The notes under the pieces: generated by a model | What the model saw: only the letters and a program-made list of their open reading frames with translations | What the model was told of the DNA's origin: nothing | The model's database searches: none | Program-made: the position numbers and the translations under genes | In this document: positions 57,500-64,000 of the stretch, piece by piece | Numbering within the stretch: position 1 is the stretch's first letter | Layout of the letters: every line of letters begins with the position of its first letter | Source: Anaerolineales bacterium | GTDB taxonomy: Bacteria; Chloroflexota; Anaerolineae; Anaerolineales; Villigracilaceae | Reading direction: 5' to 3' | Assembly: GCA_030680795.1 (NCBI GenBank) | Contig: JAUXUL010000007.1 | Location: 124,001-188,000 of the forward strand | DNA: 64,000 nt

Positions 57500-58351
57500 A
57501 TGGAAACCTTCTTCACCTTTTTGGAAAAAAGAGTCGAGGACTCAGCCTCTCTATTATGCATTGGACTCGACCCCCACATTCCCGACCTCAAAGAACCAAC
57601 CGCCGCCTCAGCGCTGGACTTTTGCCTGACTCTGATCAAGCAGACAGCTCCCTACGCAGCGGCATTCAAACCCAATGCCGCCTTCTTTGAAGTCTTCGGC
57701 GCCGAAGGTTGGACGGCGCTCAAGCAGGTCATTGAATCCATCCGCACAGAATCAGATCGTCTTGGTTCACACATACCTGTTATCCTGGATGCGAAGCGCG
57801 GTGACATTGCCTCCACGGCGGATGCTTATGCCAAATCCGCGTTTGAAACACTCGGCGCAGATTGCATCACCCTGAATCCGTATCTCGGCAAAGACTCAAT
57901 CGAACCATTCATCCAGAATCCAGATAAAGGCGTTTTCCTGCTTTGCAAAACATCCAACCCGGGCAGTGGTGATTTACAGGATTTAATTGTGACTGAGAAA
58001 AACTTATCAAACCTCCGTCCCTCGTCCTCCGTTCCTTTGTATATTCATGTCGCACACCTTGCTAAACAATGGAACACAAAAAATAATATTGGTCTTGTGG
58101 TTGGCGCGACTCATCTCGAAGCAATAGCGCGGGTTCGCGCCGCCGCGCCTGATCTGTGGTTTCTCTCACCCGGGGTCGGCGCGCAAGGCGGCGAATTGGA
58201 ACTGGCGCTCAAATCCGGTTTGCGCGCAGACGGCCAGGGACTTTTACTGCCTGTCTCGCGTAAAATTGCCCGCGCAGAGAGTCCCGCCAAAGCCGCGGCA
58301 GAATTGCGCGATCAAATAATAAATATCAAAAGAGATTTAACCAGAGATTAA
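57500..58351 (+). CDS. pyrF: orotidine-5'-phosphate decarboxylase (type 2)
   Basis: 283 residues. Decarboxylates OMP to UMP. LCIGLDPHIPDL, AAFKPNAAFFEVFGAEGWTALKQVI, and catalytic VILDAKRGDIASTADAYAKSAF (Lys and two Asp) are the type 2 (PyrF, about 270-290 aa) motifs; also NPYLGKDSIEPFI, LLCKTSNPGSGDLQ, VVGATHLEAIARVR and LSPGVGAQGGEL. The start METFFTFLEKRVEDS at 57500 was chosen; codons upstream belong to a tandem-repeat tract. The last residues (IKRDLTRD) come from an ATCTCTG-family repeat. Followed by pyrE after 80 bases of repeat DNA. Confidence 0.93.
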   Translation: METFFTFLEKRVEDSASLLCIGLDPHIPDLKEPTAASALDFCLTLIKQTAPYAAAFKPNAAFFEVFGAEGWTALKQVIESIRTESDRLGSHIPVILDAKRGDIASTADAYAKSAFETLGADCITLNPYLGKDSIEPFIQNPDKGVFLLCKTSNPGSGDLQDLIVTEKNLSNLRPSSSVPLYIHVAHLAKQWNTKNNIGLVVGATHLEAIARVRAAAPDLWFLSPGVGAQGGELELALKSGLRADGQGLLLPVSRKIARAESPAKAAAELRDQIINIKRDLTRD

Positions 58352-58406
58352 CGGAGATAAACAAAGATTTATTAATTAATTGTATCTCTGTTTATCTCTG
58401 TTCATC
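58341..58406. repeat. ATCTCTGTTTATCTCTG inverted repeat at the end of pyrF
   Basis: CAGAGATTAACGGAGATAAA on the left and TATCTCTGTTTATCTCTG on the right; the left arm contains the last codons of pyrF. Confidence 0.7.
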
Positions 58407-58431
58407 ATGGTGAATTAATAAGGAACCATCC

Positions 58432-59058
58432 ATGACCGACATATTCCGTATCGTGAATCATGAATTATCCTCCCTCGCCGATGGACTGCTCTTGGCAGGC
58501 TGCATCAAATTCGGGGACTTCACCCTTAAGTCTGGCCTCAAATCCCCCCTCTACATTGACCTGCGCCGAATTATCTCATTTCCAAAATTACTTGAACAAA
58601 TCGCGGCGGCCTATTTGCCCATCCTCCGTCCTCTGTCCTTCGACCTTATCGCTGGCTTGCCCTACGCCGCCATTCCCATCGCCACCGCCATCAGCCTCGC
58701 CGGAAATTATTCCATGATCTATCCGCGCAAGGAAGTTAAAACCTACGGTACGAAAGCAGAGATCGAGGGTGAATTCCACGCGGGCGAAATCGCCCTCGTC
58801 ATTGACGACCTCGCCACCACAGGTGGAAGCAAATTCGAAGCCATTGAAAAACTGACAGGCGCAGGTTTGATCGTGAAAGATGTCGTTGTGTTGGTGGATC
58901 GCCAGTCAGGCGCGAAAGAGTCACTGGAACAGGCGGGATACTCCATGTATTCGGTTTTCACCATCACCCAGTTGCTGGATCATTGGGAAGAGACAGGGAA
59001 AGTGTCCAAGGATAAGCTCGAAGCGACGAGAGAGTTTCTGAAGCGCTCAAATGTTTAA
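58432..59058 (+). CDS. pyrE: orotate phosphoribosyltransferase
   Basis: 208 residues. Joins orotate and PRPP to OMP. LADGLLLAGCIKFGDFTLKSGLKSPLYIDLRRIISFPKLLEQIAAAYLP, DLIAGLPYAAIPIATAISL and MIYPRKEVKTYGTKAEIEGEFHAGE (with Lys and Tyr residues of the flexible loop) are conserved. The PRPP-binding site ALVIDDLATTGGSKFEAIEKL is complete. ATG at 58432, preceded by AAGGAACC. It is followed by a DUF1905 gene that overlaps or lies 22 bases after its stop, depending on its start. Part of the pyrF-pyrE-pyrD set. Confidence 0.95.
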   Translation: MTDIFRIVNHELSSLADGLLLAGCIKFGDFTLKSGLKSPLYIDLRRIISFPKLLEQIAAAYLPILRPLSFDLIAGLPYAAIPIATAISLAGNYSMIYPRKEVKTYGTKAEIEGEFHAGEIALVIDDLATTGGSKFEAIEKLTGAGLIVKDVVVLVDRQSGAKESLEQAGYSMYSVFTITQLLDHWEETGKVSKDKLEATREFLKRSNV

Positions 59059-59080
59059 ACGTCAGGAGATTGAATTTTCT

Positions 59081-59545
59081 ATGCCCAAAAAACATACCTT
59101 CACAGCAACTATCCAAAACGCGGGCGGAGGCGGCGCGTTGGTTGAAATCCCTTTTGATGTGGAAAAGGCTTTTGGCTCGAAAAAGCCCAAAGTCAAAGCC
59201 ATGATCGAGGGTGTCCTCTATCGCGGCAAATTAACACGGATGGGCGGTGAACATCATATCCTGATCATCCTGAAAAACATCCGCGAGCAGATTGGGAAAA
59301 CATTCGGCGATGAAATAAAAATCATCGTGGAGGAAGATACCGAGCCGCGCGTGCTCGAAATCCCAAAGGATTTGTTGAAAGAGTTGAAGAAGGATAAGGA
59401 TGCGAAAGCCTTCTTTGACAAACTTGCGTACACACATCAAAAAGAATATGTGACCTGGATCAACGAAGCCAAGAGGGATGAGACGCGACAGGCGCGTGTT
59501 GTGAAAACAATAGGGATGTTGAAGAAGGGTAAAAAGGCGCGTTAG
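59081..59545 (+). CDS. DUF1905/YdeI-like protein
   Basis: 154 residues. HTFTATIQNAGGGGALVEIPFDVEKAFGSKKPKVKAMIEGVLYRGKLTRMGGEHHILIILKNIREQIGKTFGDEIKIIVEEDTEPRVLEIPKDL is the DUF1905 beta-barrel, and the C-terminal helix (AYTHQKEYVTWINEAKRDETRQARVVKTIGMLKKGKK) is the YdeI/OmpD-associated bacteriocin-resistance part. No enzyme activity is known. ATG at 59081; an ATG at 59051 inside the pyrE end is also possible, but the conserved part begins with the later start. It lies between pyrE and pyrD and its stop overlaps the pyrD GTG by one base (TAGTG). Confidence 0.8.
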   Translation: MPKKHTFTATIQNAGGGGALVEIPFDVEKAFGSKKPKVKAMIEGVLYRGKLTRMGGEHHILIILKNIREQIGKTFGDEIKIIVEEDTEPRVLEIPKDLLKELKKDKDAKAFFDKLAYTHQKEYVTWINEAKRDETRQARVVKTIGMLKKGKKAR

Positions 59546-60624
59546 TGTATCCACTCCTTCGTTCGTTTCTCTTTCGCCTTGAACCTGAGCGCGCCCATGG
59601 GCTTACGCTTCAAGCATTACGTATTATGGGAAAATTCGCGCCTTTGCGTTGGCTTGTCGCGCAACAATTCAAAGCGCCATTAAAACCTGTGGAAGCGTTT
59701 GGATTAACTTTCAAGAACCCGGTTGGGTTGGCCGCAGGCTATGATAAGGATGGCATTGCCATTCGCGGCCTCTCGGCTTTGGGTTTTGGTCACATGGAAA
59801 TTGGGACGGTCACGCCCAAGCCTCAGCCAGGGAATCTGTCCCCGCGCGTTTTTCGCCTTTTGGAGGATGAAGCGCTAATCAACCGCATGGGGTTTCCAAG
59901 TCGCGGCGCTGAGTTCGTGCAGATGCAATTGAACCCAAACCTGCGCATGAATTGGATCGCACAGGCTGTAGGATTTTCACCGCGAAAGCGGCAAAGTGTT
60001 CAACGGAAATGGAATACGATTCTCGGTGTAAACCTCGGCAGGAACAAAGATACTCCGAATGAAGAAGCTGTGCTTGATTATCTTGCCCTGTTGCAAAACT
60101 TTGCAGGCTATGCCGATTACTTGACCATCAACGTCAGTTCGCCAAATACAGTCGGGCTTCGTAATTTGCAGGGACGTGAAGCGCTCGAAGGCTTGCTTGT
60201 ACAATTGAATCAACAACGCTTGATCGAACAAAGGGAATATAAAAAACAGGTGCCGATCCTCGTTAAACTTGCGCCAGACTTGAGTGAACCAGAACTCGAT
60301 GATGCCATTGAAGCCATTCTGCGCGCAGGCATGGATGGGATCATTGTTACGAATACGACTCTCGGGCGCGAGGGATTGAGGTCAAACCTAAAGGGAGAAT
60401 CAGGCGGGTTGAGCGGCAGCCCGCTCAGGGTAAAGAGCGAAGCGGTCCTCCGTCAAACGGTGAAGCGCGTGAATGGAGAAATCCCGATTGTGAGCGTGGG
60501 CGGCATCATGAGTCCCGACGACGCAAAACGCCGCCTCGATTGCGGGGCGGCGCTGGTGCAGGTCTATACGGGCTTGATCTATCGCGGGCCTGGTTTGGTG
60601 AAAAGGATCGTCAGGAAAATTTAG
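59545..60624 (+). CDS. pyrD: dihydroorotate dehydrogenase (quinone), class 2
   Basis: 359 residues. Membrane-associated FMN enzyme that transfers electrons to quinone. The N-terminal helix MYPLLRSFLFRLEPERAHGLTLQALRIMGKF is the membrane-contact helix of class 2. FKNPVGLAAGYDKDGIAIRGLSALGFGHMEIGTVTPKPQPGN, INRMGFPSRGAE, ILGVNLGRNKDTPNEEAV, DYLTINVSSPNTVGLRNLQG, ILVKLAPDLS, IIVTNTTLGREGL, GGLSGSPLRVKSEAVLRQ and GGIMSPDDAKRRLDCGAALVQVYTGLIYRGPGLV are conserved. An insertion of about 20 residues (NLRMNWIAQAVGFSPRKRQS) precedes ILGVNLG and contains a CCGC-GAAA-GCGG hairpin in DNA. Start GTG at 59545 shares one base with the previous stop. Confidence 0.93.
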   Translation: MYPLLRSFLFRLEPERAHGLTLQALRIMGKFAPLRWLVAQQFKAPLKPVEAFGLTFKNPVGLAAGYDKDGIAIRGLSALGFGHMEIGTVTPKPQPGNLSPRVFRLLEDEALINRMGFPSRGAEFVQMQLNPNLRMNWIAQAVGFSPRKRQSVQRKWNTILGVNLGRNKDTPNEEAVLDYLALLQNFAGYADYLTINVSSPNTVGLRNLQGREALEGLLVQLNQQRLIEQREYKKQVPILVKLAPDLSEPELDDAIEAILRAGMDGIIVTNTTLGREGLRSNLKGESGGLSGSPLRVKSEAVLRQTVKRVNGEIPIVSVGGIMSPDDAKRRLDCGAALVQVYTGLIYRGPGLVKRIVRKI

Positions 60625-60625
60625 A

Positions 60626-62671
60626 TCACTTTTGCGCAGGACGGATGGCCGGCAGGGGGGTGTCGTTGCGGCGGGTGAAAAATCCATCCGGCAAAGGAAT
60701 GGATTCAAGGGTGCGGCTGGTGGATAGTGTATCGGCGGGCAGGTAATATAAATTGATAGAGCTGTCGGGTCCGAGGCGGATATCCTGGAAGGCGAAGATG
60801 ACGAAGGTTCCATCCGGGCTGAAAGTTGCATCGCGGTAACAGCAGTACCCTTCAATGGGGGCGAGCTTTTCAAGTTTATGCGTGAAGGTGTTGTAAAGTC
60901 CCATGTCTCCAAAACCGCCGTTGCGCACATTGCTGTTCAGGAAGAAGAGCAAGTCACCATTCCAATCGAAATTAATGATTTCGTTATTGAATCTGAAACG
61001 CGCGCCTGGGAATTCATCCAATCGTATGGGTTCGGCATCCTGGCAAAGTTTAATATCCATGATGCGAATGGTGTCGGCAAACACATTGTTGGAGGGAGCA
61101 AGGAATTTAATGGCGAGTTTTCCCCCGTCATCAGACCATAATGCATCCTTCACGGCGATTTTATTATAGAAAAGACAGCCATCCATGGCGAGCAGCTCTC
61201 TCTTTTTGGTTGCGCTGCTTAATTTCTCAAGGTCAAATGGAACCACGTACAGTTCGCGCGCAAGGCTGAACGCGGCTTGTTTTCCGTCAGGGGAGACGTG
61301 GAAGGATTCAAAATATTCAGCAGAGATAAAACTGAAAATGATCTCCTCGCGCAAGCTATCAATATCCACTGTCTTTACGGTCTTGCCAGCCATGTAAAGG
61401 AGGGTCTGGCCGTCGGGCAGCCATTCAAGGTTGAATTTTTCCACGCCATCGTTGGTAACGGATCTCAAGTCACTGCCGTCAACGTTCATGACCCAGATGT
61501 CGTTGTTTCGTAAAAATGCGATCTTATCTCCGCCGCCAATGACGGGCAGTGTGGGTATGGTAACTTCAGTTGGTGCTGTGGCGGCGGTCTCACCAATGGA
61601 CGATGTTGCTTCGATCAATGGACTGGAAGTTTCGATTGGCAGGGCGGCTGTGAAAGTTGGGAAAGGCGTTTCAAACCCAAGCGGGAGCATGTTTCCGCTA
61701 AATAAAAAGACTCCAACCCCGATCAGGATCACAACCAAAAATCCTGCAATCATAGCCAGTGGGCGCCACCGTTTTTTCTTTGAAACAAATGTTTTGTTAA
61801 ATGGGGAGACTTTTAATGTCGGTCGGTCGTGTTTCTTTATTTCAGTTGGTGTTTCGCCGCGCTGAAATGCTTTGATCGTCTCCACCATTTCAACGGCGGT
61901 TGAGAAGCGCTCATCCCTGTTCTTTGCCATGCCTGTGGAAATGACCTTTTCCATCCAGATCGGCAGGTTTGCCTTTGTTTCCAGAATGTGCGGGACAGGG
62001 TCTGTTATGTGTTTGATCGCTAAAGAGAGGGGGGTATCAGCCTGATAGGGCTGTTTGCCCGTCAGCATTTCATACAGGATGACGGCCAATGCGTAGATAT
62101 CAGCACGTCCGTCAAGGGCTTCTCCGTTTGCCTGTTCTGGAGCCATGTAAGCAGGTGTGCCAATGATGGCGCTCCCTGTCATACTTCCTGCTTCGCCCTG
62201 TGTGAACGTGGCGATCCCAAAATCGGAAATGAGGGGAACCCCGTTATTGGTAAATAAAATATTGCTTGGTTTCAGGTCCCGATGAACGATCCCTTTTGCG
62301 TGGGCTTCATCCAACCCCGGAGCGATCTGTTCCAGGAGTTTTACAGCAGCCTCCACACTGAATGTGCCGGCTTTTATGCGATCAGAGAGCGAGCCTCCAT
62401 TCACATAACGCATAACAAAATAAGGCTGGTTGTTTTCCTCGCCCACATCATAGACAGGTACAATCGCTGGATGCTCGAGCTGGGCGATGATCTTTGCCTC
62501 GCGTTCGAATCTTAAACGAAATTGCGGGTCTGCGTGGATCAGTTCGGGAGGCAGCACCTTGACAGCCACCTCGCGCTCAAAACGCGGATCGTATCCGTGA
62601 TAAACAGTTGCCATGCCCCCGCGCCCCAATTCGGATTTTATTTCGTAACGTCCAATTTTTTCAGGCTGCAT
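60626..62671 (-). CDS. membrane Ser/Thr protein kinase, PknB/Hanks type (2)
   Basis: 681 residues. Kinase domain about 10-275 with LGRGGMATVYHGYD, VAVKVL (Lys38), HRDLKPSN (about 130-137), DFG (150-152), TPAYMAPEQ and ADIYALAV. A membrane helix lies near 315-337. The outer part from about 390 carries WD40-like/TolB-type beta-propeller repeats (KIAFLRNNDIWVMNVDGSDLRSVTNDG, TLLYMAGKTVKTVD, FHVSPDGKQAAFSLARELYVVP, ATFSPDGTFVIFAFQDI). The start MQPEKIGRYEIK at 62671 aligns with MAIPEKIGRY of kinase 1. It is a paralogue of kinase 1 (22681-24111), with a different sensor domain. It ends two bases after the convergent pyrD stop. Confidence 0.92.
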   Translation of the reverse strand: MQPEKIGRYEIKSELGRGGMATVYHGYDPRFEREVAVKVLPPELIHADPQFRLRFEREAKIIAQLEHPAIVPVYDVGEENNQPYFVMRYVNGGSLSDRIKAGTFSVEAAVKLLEQIAPGLDEAHAKGIVHRDLKPSNILFTNNGVPLISDFGIATFTQGEAGSMTGSAIIGTPAYMAPEQANGEALDGRADIYALAVILYEMLTGKQPYQADTPLSLAIKHITDPVPHILETKANLPIWMEKVISTGMAKNRDERFSTAVEMVETIKAFQRGETPTEIKKHDRPTLKVSPFNKTFVSKKKRWRPLAMIAGFLVVILIGVGVFLFSGNMLPLGFETPFPTFTAALPIETSSPLIEATSSIGETAATAPTEVTIPTLPVIGGGDKIAFLRNNDIWVMNVDGSDLRSVTNDGVEKFNLEWLPDGQTLLYMAGKTVKTVDIDSLREEIIFSFISAEYFESFHVSPDGKQAAFSLARELYVVPFDLEKLSSATKKRELLAMDGCLFYNKIAVKDALWSDDGGKLAIKFLAPSNNVFADTIRIMDIKLCQDAEPIRLDEFPGARFRFNNEIINFDWNGDLLFFLNSNVRNGGFGDMGLYNTFTHKLEKLAPIEGYCCYRDATFSPDGTFVIFAFQDIRLGPDSSINLYYLPADTLSTSRTLESIPLPDGFFTRRNDTPLPAIRPAQK

Positions 62672-62826
62672 AGGTCCAAGTATACCTATCCAGATGAATG
62701 CGTGCAAGAAAAAAGCGCTGCAAATATGAAAGGGACCGCCTTGGGCCCGGCAGGAAATTCTAATAAGATTCTGAAACTTTCATCCTTCATAGTTGTGGTA
62801 TATTCCCGCATACAACAGGTAACCTT

Positions 62827-63192
62827 ATGGACGATAAAATCACAATCATTGAAGGACCACCCCCAATCTTTGAGCATGTTAATGATGGTTGGGCAATGGG
62901 CTTGAACGAAAGTCCAACTCTCTCCGTCCCTGCGCTGACGCGTTTGCGAACCTTTAACGGCCCCGCGCTCGTGCAAAGATGCTACACCGCCTGGCATAAC
63001 AAGGCATCCATCCACTTGCAGTATCGCAACGACATGGGCCTCGAGCAAACAGCCCCCATCCTGGCCGCCCGCAATGTGGAAACCGCCGATGGCCACGTTC
63101 TGCTTTTGTGGGTCTATCTCGATGGCGATGGCGTGGAATATGAAATGGATGCCGGCGACGACGACCAGCTTGAAGATAACCAGGACGAATAG
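62827..63192 (+). CDS. small conserved hypothetical protein
   Basis: 121 residues. ITIIEGPPPIFEHVNDGWAMGLNESPTLSVPALTRLRTFNGPALVQRCYTAWHNKASIHLQYRNDMGLEQTAPILAARNVETADGHVLLLWVYLDGDGVEYE, followed by a very acidic tail (DAGDDDQLEDNQDE). No signal, membrane helix or known motif. Two Trp and Cys-Tyr residues are in conserved-looking positions, and the pattern suggests a small single-domain cytoplasmic protein, probably specific to Chloroflexota. Start ATG at 62827. It is divergent from kinase 2 and followed by the aggtgac-type terminator with a real T-run. Function unknown. Confidence 0.75.
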   Translation: MDDKITIIEGPPPIFEHVNDGWAMGLNESPTLSVPALTRLRTFNGPALVQRCYTAWHNKASIHLQYRNDMGLEQTAPILAARNVETADGHVLLLWVYLDGDGVEYEMDAGDDDQLEDNQDE

Positions 63193-63201
63193 AAAGGAAT
63201 C

Positions 63202-63239
63202 AGGTGACAGTCACTTTGGAAGTGACTGTCACCTTTTTT
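63202..63239 (+). terminator. intrinsic terminator, family copy 3
   Basis: AGGTGACAGTCACTTT with AAGTGACTGTCACCTTTTTT; ten bases after the stop. It is the copy with the best T-run. Confidence 0.85.
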
Positions 63240-63246
63240 GAATCAC

Positions 63247-64000
63247 ATGCCAACGCTTCTTTCTTCGGCGCAAGCTGGCTCTGTTATCCTGACGCTTAAC
63301 CGTCCCGCACGCGCCAACGCCTTCAACTTTGAGATGGCCAATGAATTACAACAGGCCCTCACCGATGCAGAGAATAATCCGCAAGTACATTGCGTAGTCA
63401 TCACTGGCGCAGGGACTGTTTTCAGCGCAGGGCAGGATATTGGCGAAATGAAAAAGGGCGGATCCATTTCTTACCGTGAGCATTTGAACAAAACCTATAA
63501 CCCATTGATTCTGCAAATTCGAAACATGGGCAAACCAGTCATTGCTGCAGTCAATGGACCATGCGCCGGTGCGGCCTTTGGCATTGCACTGGCGTGTGAT
63601 TTGCGGATTGGCAAAGCCACTGCCTATTTTGTTGTGGGATTCAGCGGCATTGCCCTCGCGCCTGATTCTGGCGTCTCCTTGTTCCTGCCAAAATATATCG
63701 GACTCGGACGCGCGCAGGAATATTTTTATTCCAACAAAAAGATTCCCGCGCAACTCGCTTATCAATGGGGCCTGCTCAATCAAATAGGTAGATTCAACTA
63801 TCAGCGCAGGGTCAGGAGAATTGCGGCCGAGCTGGCACGAGGTCCGCGTGAAGCGTTTGCGGCGGGCAAGAAGGCCTTCAACAAGGCGATCCTGCCCAAC
63901 CTGGAGGAAGTCCTGAATTACGAAGGAGTCCTGCAAGAGCAGGCGGGCAAATCAGCGGAGCATCAGGAGGGCCTGGCGTCCTTCTTTGAAAAGCGGGCGC
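63247..64000 (+). CDS. enoyl-CoA hydratase/isomerase family protein (3' partial)
   Basis: 251 residues before the window ends; the gene continues to the right. Crotonase fold: AGSVILTLNRPARANAFNFEMANELQQALTDAENNPQVHCVVITGAGTVFSAGQDIGEMKKGG (oxyanion-hole Gly in FSAGQD), MGKPVIAAVNGPCAGAAFGIALACDLRIGKATAYFV, FSGIALAPDSGVSLFLPKYIGLGRAQEYFF and a C-terminal RRIAAELARGPREAFAAGKKAF. The catalytic Glu usual in hydratases at GxxPxxGG is replaced here by Asp-Ser-Gly (PDSGVS), similar to PaaG-type isomerases; the substrate is therefore uncertain. ATG at 63247 begins eight bases after the terminator T-run. Confidence 0.85.
   Translation, partial: MPTLLSSAQAGSVILTLNRPARANAFNFEMANELQQALTDAENNPQVHCVVITGAGTVFSAGQDIGEMKKGGSISYREHLNKTYNPLILQIRNMGKPVIAAVNGPCAGAAFGIALACDLRIGKATAYFVVGFSGIALAPDSGVSLFLPKYIGLGRAQEYFYSNKKIPAQLAYQWGLLNQIGRFNYQRRVRRIAAELARGPREAFAAGKKAFNKAILPNLEEVLNYEGVLQEQAGKSAEHQEGLASFFEKRA

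Noticed and set aside
1-64000. CRISPR arrays, rRNA, tRNA and insertion sequences
   Set aside because: No regularly spaced direct repeats, no tRNA-like T-loop with matching stems, no rRNA motifs and no transposase-like protein were recognised by eye; short repeats found are palindromic elements of other kinds.

Overview
The window reads as chromosomal DNA of a Chloroflexota bacterium, most likely class Anaerolineae. This is an inference from the overall character of the sequence: Ser/Thr kinases with one membrane helix and an outer sensor part, a SpoVS gene without other sporulation genes, lipoproteins with Ala/Thr/Pro/Glu linkers, a PucC-like MFS carrier, trehalose metabolism, and many short palindromic repeat families lying between and even inside genes. 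No rRNA, tRNA or CRISPR array was recognised. The clpC gene at the left edge and an enoyl-CoA hydratase gene at the right edge are cut by the window.

Layout. 1-7010: housekeeping genes (clpC, TPR membrane protein, msrA, tRNA-dihydrouridine synthase, DUF6391 protein, holA, alkyltransferase-like protein). 7059-11264 (minus): two polytopic membrane proteins, one of glycosyltransferase-39 type, a small CxxC protein and surE. 11382-14795: a CatE/LUD/NADP-oxidoreductase/DoxX operon divergent from a TetR gene, with two promoters facing one shared palindrome. 14958-18879 (minus): ferric-iron ABC importer. 19127-24111 (minus): sugar-phosphate isomerase, S10 carboxypeptidase, rsmI and a Ser/Thr kinase. 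24402-27444: small membrane proteins, an HTH regulator and a PucC-like carrier. 27883-38761: a trehalose/alpha-glucoside locus (otsA, otsB, a LacI regulator with two matching operators, a three-gene sugar ABC importer, a GH63 hydrolase, treS). 38847-46781 (minus): two complete succinate dehydrogenase/fumarate reductase operons separated by a cupredoxin lipoprotein. 46981-50406: small accessory genes and icd. 50728-60624: pyrimidine genes (uracil permease, pyrC, pyrF, pyrE, pyrD) interrupted by a toxin-antitoxin pair, a probable replication origin, spoVS and a lamin-tail-domain protein. 60626-64000: a second kinase, a hypothetical protein and the partial enoyl-CoA hydratase.

Strongest observations. 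(1) The iron importer, the second succinate dehydrogenase/fumarate reductase operon and icd each carry the same GTGA-N6-TCAC-like palindrome centred about 41-43 bp upstream of the predicted start, directly above a good -10 hexamer and without a -35; this looks like one CRP/FNR-family regulon. (2) 54033-54402 carries clustered, phased DnaA boxes, a GC block, TAC/TAA/TAT triplets and an AT-rich run, which is oriC architecture although dnaA is not in the window. (3) The second permease of the sugar importer has a c-type cytochrome-like segment (CxxCH plus a later Met) inserted in its first outer loop. (4) Several dispersed palindromes sit in frame inside essential genes (rsmI, pyrC) and membrane protein genes.
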